The notes below the pieces were generated by a model. That model searched no databases, had not been told where the DNA came from, and worked only from the letters and a program-made list of their open reading frames with translations. A program made the position numbers and the translations under genes. Positions 20,459 through 29,996 of a stretch of DNA of 36,500 nt are shown here, piece after piece; the first letter of the stretch is position 1; each line of letters begins with the position of its first letter. Origin of the DNA: Mesostigma viride (lineage: Eukaryota > Streptophyta > Mesostigmatophyceae > Mesostigmatales > Mesostigmataceae); the NCBI GenBank assembly GCA_009746045.1, contig RPFO01000246.1, positions 431,001 through 467,500 of the forward strand. The letters run 5' to 3'.

Positions 20459-21939
20459 GTGCACGATGCACCCAGAGTTTCAGGCAACACCCAGCTAAGG
20501 GGAGCCTGTCATAGGTGGGGAAGATCAGCACAGCTACTACACAAAATTAGCTAGGGCATGGCTTCTCAGCAGGGAGTGACCCCCTGCATGGGCACTGCAT
20601 AATTAAATAAAGCTAGGTATCATCTGGAGGGTGGCTCATCATAGGCACACATGTACATGACTAGAAAAGGCTAGGCTCAGCTGGTATAGTGCCTGTAGTA
20701 GGCGGGCATGTACAAGGCCACTGTCTATCTATTCTACACTACTGCTGCTGTATTCCCCTAGGCTGGGGCTGCCGGAGTCGCTGGGGCCGCGGTGGTCGAG
20801 GGGGTCACGTGCCAGGGGCGCTTTTGGCCGACGTAGATGGCCGCCCGGCCCCTTCCAGTACACCGGCTGGCCCGCCTTGATCTGCCGGAGCTGGAGGGAG
20901 GTCGGCCATAGCTCACCACTACAATACGGTTCGTAGGAGACGCGAAATGAGTGAGAATGTTACCCGAGCGGTAACGAGGATTCGCACCGTTGATTTTAAC
21001 ATATGTTTCTTTTTTTGCGCCATTTGGCGAGCATCGACTGGAGCCTGAACCTAGCGGGGGGAATCGTGCGGGGGAATCTTGCGGGGGAATCTTGCGGTGA
21101 AAAATTCCGAACGTGAATTTAGCGAAGTCCTACTACATTTTGCTTGGTACACGGTACTACAGTTTCGTCACTGAAAATTTTCTGTAGTTGCGTTGGTGTT
21201 TCGTACGTTCCGCTGAAATTTTCGTGTTCAGTGCCCAGATCACAATTTGATCCGGGCGCAAAATGATTGGCTGTACGGTACGAACCAAAAACGAATTTTT
21301 AGTATCTAAGTTCCGCAGCGCTTGCTGAATTTGCCCCGGAAGCCCGGGGGCACTTTCCCCGCTGAAAAAGGTGTCCGCGGAAGCGTATTGTAGTGACCCG
21401 TCGCCGTTGTTGCTGCGCCAGGGTCAAGTCGTCGTCCACGGTGAAGGGAGTGTTCTCGAGCCGCTTGCGGCGTCTGAGAAACGAAATCTTGTCCGCTGGC
21501 CGGGCTGTCAAAGATGAGAAGAAGCGGAGGCGCCCCTGCCTTACCCCGCGCGCGGGGGAGGCGGTGGGCGGTCAGCTTAACTGATCTCACCATGCAAGGA
21601 GGCCCATGCGTGCAAGGAATATTTTGCTCTCAAACGCACGTGCAAGCTTCTCGGAATTCTCACCTTCTTCCATGTCGAAGTTCTTGAGTATGGCGTTGAG
21701 GCTGCGCTTGGCGAGCTCGGCCTCCTCGCGGAGGTCAAGCGTCTGCCGTTGAAGCTGGGCTGCGACGGCGGAGGTGGTGGAGGTGGTATGTTGCCCATGT
21801 CCGCCCATGGAGCATCGCCGGTGGTGATGGGAGGAGCATCGCCGGCCAGGCCAGCCGGGGCTGGCTTGGCGGCAATGTCCTTCAGTCACCGCCTGGGCGG
21901 TGAGGCCTGCGGTGTTTTGCAGAACCTCGATAGCGATGT
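20459..21939 (-). mobile_element. ORF1-only element 'Y', split by a CACTA-type MITE
   Basis: 3'UTR at 20459-20757 (the terminal hairpin and tail are missing at the left end), ORF1 stop TAG at 20758-20760, ORF1 C-terminus at 20761-20914, then a 479-bp MITE, then more ORF1 at 21398-21939. The flanks of the MITE join in register with the intact copy at 19591-19640. Frames are broken (for example near 21880). The 5' end is truncated. Confidence 0.78.
20917..21395. mobile_element. CACTA-type MITE (479 bp)
   Basis: The ends read CACTACAATACGGTTCG on the left and, inverted, CACTACAATACGCTTCC on the right: 12 identical bases beginning CACTA, the hallmark of En/Spm (CACTA) elements. AC flanks both ends (20915-20916, 21396-21397), consistent with a 2-bp duplication, although the undisturbed ORF1 at 19601 lacks any AC there. 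The interior has GGGGGAATCTTGCG-type tandem units and no transposase. Confidence 0.8.
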
Positions 21940-22083
21940 GCTCAAGGGCTATGTGCTCAAGGGCTATTAATTAATTAATTAATTATCAACATCACTCCGT
22001 TGGGAGTCAATGTAGCACATATCCCAAGGGCTATGTGCTACAGATACTCCCAACGGAGTTATGTTCGTAATTAATTAATTAAC
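21940..22083 (+). mobile_element. Sense-orientation retroelement 3' tail, split by a 58-bp insertion
   Basis: GGGCTATGTGCTAC followed by the hairpin (about 22035-22066) and a TTAATTAA tail in plus orientation. Within it, at 21968-22025, is a second, antisense hairpin plus tail flanked by duplicated AAGGGCTAT. What lies upstream in the plus direction is too short to assign to a family. Confidence 0.65.
21968..22025 (-). mobile_element. Minimal 58-bp retro-insertion: hairpin plus tail only
   Basis: A TTAATTAA tail, then the antisense hairpin (stem ACTCC/GGAGT) ending ATATCCC. It is exactly bounded by the 9-bp duplication AAGGGCTAT at 21959-21967 and 22026-22034. It contains nothing but the terminal hairpin and tail, so it is an extreme 5' truncation or a minimal retro-mobile unit. 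Confidence 0.75.
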
Positions 22084-22560
22084 TAGTGTGACCCGCTGGC
22101 TTCGCCCAGCCAAAAAAAGCACTTTGGGGCGGTTCAGGGCCTTCCCGCTGCCCGCTCACTGCGTAGTACGTGGTCCTTCACTGCGCTCCGGAGAGGAAAA
22201 CAGTACGGTGCATGGTCGCTTCGCTGCATGGCGGATTGGTGCGCAGTACGCTGCCCGCTGCGGCCGCTGGAATAGTACGGTGCTCGCTTTGCTCGCGGAT
22301 TGGTGCGCAGTACGGTGCCCGCTGCCCGCTGGAATAGTATGGTGCTCGCTTCGCTCGCGGATTGGTGCGCAGTACGGTGCTCGCTCGCTTCGCTCGCTCG
22401 CCGTACGGTGCTCGCTCAGTCGCTTCGATCGCTCGCCGTACGGTGCTCGCTCGCTTCGCTCGCTCGCTGGGATTGGTGGTAAGTGATTCCGGTTCTTTTG
22501 GATTGGCTTAATACTCCGCGATGCCCTGAATGCTCGGGGATGCTGTGACATTGCGAAATT
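22084..22560. repeat. Imperfect tandem repeat rich in GCTCGCTTCGCTCGC
   Basis: A block of about 400 bp repeats the words TACGGTGCTCGC, GGATTGGTGCGCAG and CGCTGGAATAGTA with a period near 65 bp (copies at about 22200, 22265, 22329), then shorter GCTCGCTTCGCTCGC units. GCTCGCTTCGCTCGC is partly self-complementary. Intergenic repeats of this kind are common in chlorophyte organelle genomes, so organelle-derived DNA is possible but not shown. The open frames here are repeat artefacts. Confidence 0.7.
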
Positions 22561-22564
22561 AGTA

Positions 22565-22640
22565 AATAGGATCCATCCATCGGGGTTAATGCTCCGCGAC
22601 TCCCCGACGGGAGCACGAGTCTAATTAATTAATTAATCCG
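22565..22640 (+). mobile_element. LINE-A-type 3' end (hairpin and tail only)
   Basis: CCATCCATCGGGGTTAATGC, then the hairpin with CGCGACTCCCCGACGGGAG and a TTAATTAA tail in plus orientation. It is an extreme 5' truncation of LINE-A. The hairpin differs from other copies at CGCG (others CGTG) and at the loop. Confidence 0.75.
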
Positions 22641-22695
22641 GACACCGCCATCTCCTCTTTCTTAATTTACAAGTTTGTTAACTGGGGACAACCTA
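22641..22695. other. Host sequence left of the nested stack
   Basis: Short unique sequence ending in GGGGACAACCTA (22684-22695), repeated at 32106-32117 on the far side of the 9.4-kb nested insertion. Confidence 0.6.
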
Positions 22696-23012
22696 AGTTA
22701 AATTAAATTATAACATGCCTCCGTGGGGAGGTCATGTAGCACGTATTCCATGTTGGATGGGGTGGAGGAAGCCGCGTGATCGAACTATCCTAACTCTATC
22801 TAGAAAATCCTAACTACACTACTCATCAAAACGCCTCCGCCGCTTGGGGGGAGGTGGCTTGCCCACAGGGTCGGGCGTGTGCGCCTTGACAATCTTCTTC
22901 CACCGCGTCTCATGTCCTGCATGGCAGTCCAAAGACGGGAGAGAGAGTGGATTGAATTGAATTGAATTGTAACATAACTCCGTTGGGAGTATATGTAGCA
23001 CATAGCCCTTGA

Positions 23013-23373
23013 CCACTGTCATGGCTGTGTTTGTCGCGCGCCGGTTGATGGAGGAGGTGCGTCGACTTCCCCCTGACAGTTTGCCGCTGGTCTTCATTTT
23101 TGTTGACTACATCAAGGCCTTTGACACGGTTCTCTGGGAGGCTCTTTGGGCCATCCTAGCTCTGGATCGGGTACCACCTGCGTTTATTGCTGCCATTCGC
23201 CGTCTGTAAGAGGGCTCACAGGCAGTAGTGCGGACTGCGGAGGGCACCACTCCACCATATTCCCCCTTCACCACGGGGTGTGGCAAGGTTGTGTCCTGTC
23301 CCCATACCTGTTCATTATTGTCGTGGATCACGTCATGCGCCGGGCACGTGCGCGCTTTACTGCATGCTCTTAA
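23013..23373 (+). pseudogene. LINE-B reverse transcriptase palm, 5' piece
   Basis: Frame 1 gives FVARRLMEEVRRLPPDSL and the palm motif FVDYIKAFDTVLWEALW, which carries the first catalytic Asp. A stop (TAA near 23207) replaces an expected Tyr, and a frameshift near 23265 precedes HHGVWQGCVLSPYLF and VVDHVMRRARARF. The YADD motif of the same RT is 6.6 kb away at about 30080. Confidence 0.85.
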
Positions 23374-23602
23374 CCCTTCAATGGTGTCAACTGGAACCAC
23401 CAGAACGGACTGAGTATGGGTATCTTAGTAAGTATGAGAGTATCTAGCCAAATAACATTTTCTGGCCCACCCTTGGAACCAAGGATGCTTTTATATCAAA
23501 TAACTTTGGGGTCATGTCATTGGTCACATATCTATGCCCCACAGCTGCTATAAATAGCACCCCCCCCAAGGGGGTACGGTGCAGATGGGGTTCAAGAGAT
23601 AT

Positions 23603-25460
23603 TAACCCATGGTCCGCCAGCACTTTTTTTGGTTTTTTGACCCCTGAAAATGAAAAAAATCATAACTCCTAGACCACAACTCCAAACACCCTCAACCAAG
23701 ATGCCAGGAATATCTACACTTCAAGGGCTTTCAGAATATGCAATAATATCACGAGTCCATTCAGTGCCCTGGATGTTATCTTCAGTCAAAGTTGGACAAA
23801 AGACGAACTTTTTCGTGTTAGAAAAAGTTAACCCCCCCCCTTTTCTCCGGGGGAGGATTCTAAACACCAAAATCATGGTTGGATATTTTTATTAGAATGT
23901 TCAGGGGTCCCCCAACGGGGGGGGTGCACTCAGAATTGCATTTTACACACGGCACCATGCTCATATTGACACATGACTACGAACACCCCAAATGGAGAAA
24001 AATGCCATGCTATACAATTATGCAATATAAATGACCACAATAGAGTGCCAAACCTGCTGGAATCCAAACATGACGCCAACTTGCCATCACTGAACGTTAT
24101 CCCCCAAAGAAGTGCCACAAATTGTGCACCATAATGGCTAATACCCCTCCTAGAGCAGGCATGGAAAGCTGTTGCAATAACACTATCCTACTCATCAAAA
24201 GACATGTAGGGACGTACGAGTTTCCCTGCAAACAACGTGCAAACGCATTGCCGTACCTGCCTCGATCATGACCTGGCCGGGTTCCGCTGGCCGGCAAGCT
24301 CATACGTCACGTATGCAGCTACTAGTGGGAGAGGCGGCCATAGCCGCTCTATCCATGCATCTGTCATCATTACCATGTTGAAGATATGTGCAAAGATGAC
24401 GTCTAACGCGTCCACGTCCCCAGCAAATGGCGCAGCGGACTTTCGTAAAGACGCGGGAGGCCCAGGCAGACGGAAACTCCCAAGAACCAAAGGAAACCGG
24501 CGATACCAAACGGGACGTCTCGTCTGACAGTGACTACCAAGACAGAGGTAATAGCCACTGCGTATTTCCTCAACAGCATAAATCTGATCATTCTCGACGT
24601 ACCAAAATAATGCATCATCGTTCAGGGGTCATCATCTGACCCATTTCAAGCCGCGGAACCCAAAATTGCCACAAAATGGCGCGCTGACAGCCATATCTTG
24701 CTATGCGCGCGCGCAACGGTAAAAAATGTTAGCAAAAGTCACGTGACTGCCTGCAAGAAAGTGGTGGTATTTACTGTGCTATGGCGCAATTACCTACCCA
24801 ACCTATGCATTTTCATTGAGGTTGGGTCTGCCCCGACCCGCCGGACATATTTACGTTACGTCACTTACGTCGCAGGTCACGGAATTACGCGGTACAGTTA
24901 CGTTACGTGTGTTGTGGTCAAATTTGACCACATCGGCGGACCATGGGTTAATTAATTAATTAATTAAACTCGTGCTCCCGTTGGGGAGTCACGGAGCACC
25001 GAAGTGCTTTTAATCCCTGTGTGTGCACTACAGGAGAAAGGGCAGAGACCCCCAGTCTCCTTCATGCCAAAGGCATGCCACAGCTGCAATCGGGCGCGCG
25101 GCTAGCTAAAAGGACAGGCTAACGATCCGGCAAACTGTGGGTGCAATAAGACCCATGTGAGCATATCATAGCAAGGAGCGTGGGCAGGTAATCTGAACAT
25201 AGCCAGGGCGTAGCATGGCTGCATGTACTAGGACTAGGCTAAGGCTATGGCTGGTTGTGTACCGTGCGTTGGCGGCACGTGACTAGCTAGGTGTGTTGGC
25301 ACCTGAGCTAGGCAACATTCTAGGCATGGCTGCCTTAGCGGCAGTGACGCCAATGGTTACAAGCTAGGGCTATTGCTATTCTAGCCCGCTGGGGGCGTCC
25401 ACATCTTGTGGTTGATCATCAGGTCCCCGCCCCTCCAGTACACCTTGGGCTTCTGGGGGA
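23603..25460 (-). mobile_element. ORF1-only element, second subfamily, 5'-truncated: fifth layer
   Basis: The tail remnant, hairpin (about 24966-25000), 3'UTR and last codons of ORF1 in antisense match the 18618-19435 copy from its end back to about 18930. The 12-bp duplication TTCAAGAGATAT is at 23591-23602 and 25461-25472. A TTAA transposon sits inside its tail at 23606-24947. Confidence 0.82.
23606..24947. mobile_element. TTAA-target DNA transposon 3 (1,342 bp), inside a retroelement tail: sixth layer
   Basis: TIRs CCCATGGTCCGCC at 23606-23618 and, inverted, at 24935-24947. Flanked by TTAA at 23602-23605 and 24948-24951. Ends starting CCC next to TTAA are typical of piggyBac-type elements. 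The right TTAA is the start of a (TTAA)n tail belonging to the ORF1 element around it. No transposase was recognised; the longest open frames are under 100 codons. Confidence 0.82.
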
Positions 25461-25472
25461 TTCAAGAGATAT

Positions 25473-26242
25473 ATAATGCAATATGGACCATTTCTCAAAA
25501 TCTGATGACCCTGGCCCTTTGAGGGGAGTTAAAGATAATCACAGGCATGCCATAGATGTGCACATTCACAACATACATGACATGCCATATAGAACTGCAC
25601 AGGCTAGCTAGCATACAGCCCAAAATAGCTCAGACCGTTATAACGGGTGCAGTTATTTTGGGGTGTTTTGCTAGCACTACCGTATGGGCATTCAATTCCA
25701 ACGTGGTACAAAACATCATAGATGGCCACACATGGATTCCCAAACACATTTCCAGCTTAAAAATCACAACAGCATGCTATACAACAAGTATAAAGCTTGT
25801 GCCAAGGCCCAAAACCAAGCGTAGAAGGGGTTCACAAGGAGCTATGTACATTATCAATGCATCCAACACACTATAAAGCAATTCCAATGATTGGCAATGA
25901 TAGAAAAAACCAAAGAACTAACCTGGTTATGCTTCCATATGCAAGCAGGCCCCGGCCATTCATGTTTCTTGCATGCACTATGGACGCACAAGCAGAAGGA
26001 TAACTTGGGCCAGCAAACCAAGAAGCAATGCCTAGAGCTGGCCAGAAAACCACTTGTCTCGCTATGTCTGTGCAGGGAAAAGCATCCCGTTATCAAGCCC
26101 ACCATGTTTAGAGACAATAACAAACGCTACTTCACTGGTTTCGTTGAAGCCTCAGCTAATAGCAATCAAATCTGGTCCAAAATCTGCGTGACATAGTGGT
26201 ATTCCCCAACCATCACAAGCGAACGCGTACAAGCACTATTAA
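25473..26242. other. Interior of TTAA element 2
   Basis: Non-coding interior of the fourth-layer element between two nested insertions. It shows no recognisable gene. The longest open frame (106 codons at 25556-25876) has no motif. Confidence 0.55.
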
Positions 26243-27941
26243 CCCCTAAATGGGCAGAAATACTGCCGATGCATCGGCTGTAACTTCACAATTTTGCAAA
26301 CCAGATGCCATCCAACCCACCCATATCCAATGGCTGTCCTTGGGGGCCAAGCATGTCCATGAGTTGCCCTTCGGGTTGGTATATCACAACCTTACATATA
26401 TGCAGGGTAGGCCATGTATAACTGCCGTCAAAGTCAGGGGGGTCAAGACGAGCGTTTTCATTTTTGGTAGAATGTGCATTTTGAATTATGTTGTAAGAGC
26501 TAGGCACCTACCACTTCAGGGATGATAAACAATTAGTTGCTGAACAGTTTGAGCCATTGGGGTCATCATTTGGGTGGGTATACCAGCAGTTACACCCAGT
26601 ACAGCCCATAGGGGTACCGTTGGTAAAAAGCAACCAAGGGGGTAGGAGTGGGCATAGTACCTACTAATACCTACTAATATGGCCCCCAACCATGCCACAC
26701 AATACATTTCCCTTCCACAATGATGGGGAAACATAACTGCATCATCACACTGCCCTTACATGGCACCTATGTGCAGGTGCCACCTTGTCCATGCACGTAG
26801 GTAACGTGGTACGGATACCCTACGCAAGGCATGCATTCTAGGAGGCAGCCACCAACAAACTAGTGATTTTAAGCCTATTTCAGCTTGCCCTAGCAAGGAT
26901 AAACTAGGCCTAAGCTGCTATAGCTTGCCAGGTGATGGCCAGCACACCTGGTGGCACATGCTGACAATGGGAAGCTTCTACTCACCGGTTACATGCTTGA
27001 TGATGCCACAGAGACCAGCCAACTGCCTCACACTCATGCAATATGTGTGTGGGAAATGTATAACAAACATATATGGAGGTATTCAAACCCATACAGCCTC
27101 TAAAACTTATCACCATCACCCTGTGGCAGGTCAACTGACTGAGGGAAGCATCTAAGAAGGGTGTTTTAGAAAGGGGCCAGGCCAGGGTCAAGAAAGAGCA
27201 TGAATAATGCAAAAAGAATGTGCTACACAAGCTAGAACGTATATATAAACGTCAAACATCGATAGGAAAACGATGATTAAGCTTTACCAGGCATGGATGG
27301 CGTTACCTTGGCCCAGGCGGTGGCCGCAAAATGGCGCATTTCGGAACACCAAAGTTGTGCAGCATGGTCGCTGGATTCGGCGATTTCTGGCCACCCTTGC
27401 ACGTTTACGACTACCATGTATCATAAAAAGTACAAAGAAACCAATATATCCTTTAAAATACGCCGGAAAGGTATTGCTGTCAACGTTTCTATCGTCCGGC
27501 CTGATCGCAGTTTTTTCCAGCAAGAACGCTGCCGACACCTATCAAATGGCATTCCCGCGAACCAAAAATTGGCCTGTATCATCTTTAGGACGTATAAAAT
27601 CAATTTCCTGAGTTTGGTCAGAAAATTCGAACGAAAACGTAAATGCCATGCGTGGGCGCAAGCCGCCATGGCCAGGTCGTCGTTTTCCGGAATGCACGTT
27701 GTACGTGAAAAAGTACCCTGACCCCTTGTACTTTGACCGGCCAGAACACCTCTATAACTTTGTCAGAAGTATGCAAACCCTAGTACCATGCTGTGAGGAA
27801 AATTATAAACTTTCGATCTTCTCAGCTAAACGTTTCCTAATTCTCAATAGTTTTCGCGGCATTTGGTCCCCCGAGAAGGGGCCGACGCGTCGGCTGTAAC
27901 TCAGTTTTAGGCGGAAAATCGGCAGCCAGACCATTTAGGGG
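26243..27941. mobile_element. TTAA-target DNA transposon 4 (1,699 bp): nested in element 2
   Basis: TIRs CCCCTAAATGG at 26243-26253 and, inverted, at 27931-27941. TTAA is at 26239-26242 and 27942-27945. A subterminal palindrome followed by GGCTGTAACT occurs on the plus strand near each end: CCGATGCATCGG (about 26268) and CCGACGCGTCGG (about 27884). From about 26690 to 27740 it aligns with TTAA element 1 (16680-17790), sharing for example GGCGTTACCTTGGCCCAGGC and CAGCAAGAAC. No transposase was recognised. Confidence 0.85.
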
Positions 27942-27945
27942 TTAA

Positions 27946-28687
27946 AGCAACAAAACGACAAGCAAAAACCATCGATTACATGTCTACAACTAGTTTATAA
28001 ACGATAGGACGACTTGGTACTGTAATGTATAAACGCTAACATGTTAATACGTACCAGGTCGAAACTGCAGATTACCTGCTGTGCGGGAGCCATCACTCCC
28101 ACCTCACGGACACAGCCTCGAACCTTTCCTGGCCGTCATCGCTAATAAAACATGTCAAGAATAACGTCATAACAAGTTTATCCACGCGCAAATATATGGA
28201 CGTCAGTTTGCTTCCGAACAACAGGTAGCATACGCACTGTCATCACCGCCTGGCCGGCGCTGACAGGATCTGCTGCACCGATTAGAACCTAGAGACATAC
28301 TTGCGCACATCCAGACACTTCGCGGCCAGAGATATAACCTTTCTAACAATCAAGGATAATGACTACAAATTTTGAGTTCGAAATTCCAAGCCATGCTCTC
28401 GTACCAGTCATGCATTTGCCTGCACCGCCATAGCCGCGGACGTCAATTATTTTCACTCACGTCGGTCCCGTTTGACCATGGTATATACCCCCCCAACTTT
28501 GATTGAGTATATCTCTCTGGCCAGTTGTCCAAAGTACGGTCTGAATAGTGCCAGGCATACTAGAGTACGTCTAGATCTATCGATCCCCCCAGGTTTGACC
28601 GTTAAATTATTTTTGGCGCGGCGCCTGGTTCTGCCACAAACTCAGTCCGTTAGACGGAGTGGTAGGACTTCAACTGGAGCCACGAAA
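27946..28687. other. Right interior of TTAA element 2
   Basis: Non-coding and unrecognised, apart from subterminal ACTCAGTCCGTTAGACGG at about 28650-28667, an inverted copy of the AACGGACTGAGT word at the element ends. It ends in the LINE-A target duplication. Confidence 0.55.
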
Positions 28688-29956
28688 TTAATTAATTAAT
28701 TAATTAGACTCGTGCTCCCGTTGGGGAGTCACGGAGCATTAACCCCGATGAATGGATGGATGGGTGCAAACATTCCTACCGGTCTAATCTATCTACATTG
28801 GCTACATACTACATCTATCTAGCAACATTCTAACTACATCATCTATCTAGGCAGCCGCACGCTGCCCTAGGGGGAGCTATCTAGCGTGCCTCCCGTGGGA
28901 TTGCACACGCGGGCGCTTCCCCACTGGGGGGGGCTCGTTGTCCTCTATGACCTGGGCCCACTTGGCCTTGTCCATCATCTTCTTCCAAATCACGGAGAGG
29001 CCGAGGCCCCCCATGTCCTCTACTAGCTGTTCTTTGAAGGTGCGGGCCTTGCGGCGTCTAACATCACTGGGCCCAGCCCACGTCAGGAGGTGCCGGCCAG
29101 GCTGGGCTGGTCGCAGTCCTGCGGGGGGGCCACGTGAGGTGTCTACCTGATTGGTGCGAGCTAGGTGCCCTACTAGCTGCAGGCGGCGTTGCTTAATTGT
29201 GCTGGTGATATAGGGCATGCCCTGGTACAGGTCCTCATTGCGGACATGAGCAGCATATCCTACTCTGAAAATGGAACGCAGCATGCTGGTGACCGCGCCG
29301 TCCAGCTTGCGGGCCAGGTCGGCGGTGAGGGTCCACGTCTCGGCGCCATACGTGAGAACAGGAAGGACGAGGACCTTGAACAGGTCCTGTTTCTCGATCT
29401 TGCCCAGGGGCTTGCGCCATAGGGCCCGGTACTGGCGTAAAGCGTGCCAGGCGAGGGAGATGCGGTGGTCCACATCCACCTCGCAGCTAGGGAGCAGGCT
29501 GCCCAGCAGCTTAACGCGGTCCCGATATAGGACTCGAGAGCCGTCTAGGAGATAGAGGGGCGGCGCTGAGGTGGTGAGCCCAACCGCCAGGGCCTCTGTC
29601 TTCTTGCTGACCTCAAGCCCCACTGCACGGGCCTCGAGAGCCAGGCAGTCAAGCCATGTCTGCACGTGCTCAGTGTCCTCAAAGAGGGTGGTGTCGTCTG
29701 CGTAAATGATGTCTGCCAGCCGAATCTCCGTGTCCGCACCGCCATGCCAGAATTTGTTAGCAACCTGCACTCCTGGTTCCCTGCCCACGATGCGGGCAAA
29801 TCGCTTGCGCGCCTGAATCATTACGTATTCGACAACAATAATGAACAGGTAGGGCGACAGCACGCAGCCCTGCCACACACCCTTCTGTAAAGGGCATGGG
29901 GGCGTGGTCCCGTAAGAAGTGCGCACCGAAGTGGTGGACCCTTCTTGGACCCTTCT
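28688..29956 (-). mobile_element. LINE-A copy 3 with intact partial ORF2
   Basis: The TTAATTAA tail and hairpin (about 28708-28742) are at the left; the 5' truncation is at the right, inside the RT. The 13-bp duplication TGGAGCCACGAAA is at 28675-28687 and 29957-29969. The 5' junction repeats TTGGACCCTTC as filler (about 29936-29956). The reading frame is uninterrupted, unlike copies 1 and 2, so this is probably the youngest LINE-A here. Confidence 0.92.
28877..29944 (-). CDS. LINE-A ORF2 C-terminal half, reverse transcriptase (5'-truncated, open)
   Basis: About 355 codons, uninterrupted, stop TAG at 28877-28879. It starts inside the RT with GSTTSVRTSYGTTPPCPLQK, then GVWQGCVLSPYLF and the catalytic LADIIYADDTTLF. 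These are followed by a post-RT region (VLVLPVLTYGAETWTLTADL; QRRLQLVGHLARTNQV; HLLTWAGPSDVRRRKARTF) and a basic tail. The enzyme would copy element RNA at a nicked target, but this copy lacks the endonuclease and the first half of the RT, so it cannot act alone. RT assignment is secure; the clade is not. Confidence 0.85.
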   Translation of the reverse strand, partial: EGSTTSVRTSYGTTPPCPLQKGVWQGCVLSPYLFIIVVEYVMIQARKRFARIVGREPGVQVANKFWHGGADTEIRLADIIYADDTTLFEDTEHVQTWLDCLALEARAVGLEVSKKTEALAVGLTTSAPPLYLLDGSRVLYRDRVKLLGSLLPSCEVDVDHRISLAWHALRQYRALWRKPLGKIEKQDLFKVLVLPVLTYGAETWTLTADLARKLDGAVTSMLRSIFRVGYAAHVRNEDLYQGMPYITSTIKQRRLQLVGHLARTNQVDTSRGPPAGLRPAQPGRHLLTWAGPSDVRRRKARTFKEQLVEDMGGLGLSVIWKKMMDKAKWAQVIEDNEPPPVGKRPRVQSHGRHAR

Positions 29957-29996
29957 TGGAGCCACGAAAACGGACTCAGTACCATTTAAGGGTTAA

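Larger units (their letters stand above)
23374..29992. mobile_element. TTAA-target DNA transposon 2 (composite, net about 1.76 kb): fourth layer
   Basis: Flanked by TTAA at 23370-23373 and 29993-29996. The TIRs are CCCTTCAATGGT and (inverted) CCCTTAAATGGT. Near each end on the plus strand is a matching subterminal word (CAACTGGAACCAC ... AACGGACTGAGTA on the left; CAACTGGAGCCACGAAAACGGACTCAGTA on the right, read across the LINE-A insertion). Removing three nested insertions leaves about 1.76 kb, close to TTAA elements 1 and 4. No transposase was recognised. Confidence 0.78.

Noticed and set aside
22084-22500. CRISPR array
   Set aside because: Repeats are imperfect, spacing is irregular with no unique spacers, and the host is a eukaryote.
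22156-22551. 131-codon Arg/Ser-rich frame and its plus-strand partner
   Set aside because: Generated by the GCTCGCTTCGCTCGC tandem block.
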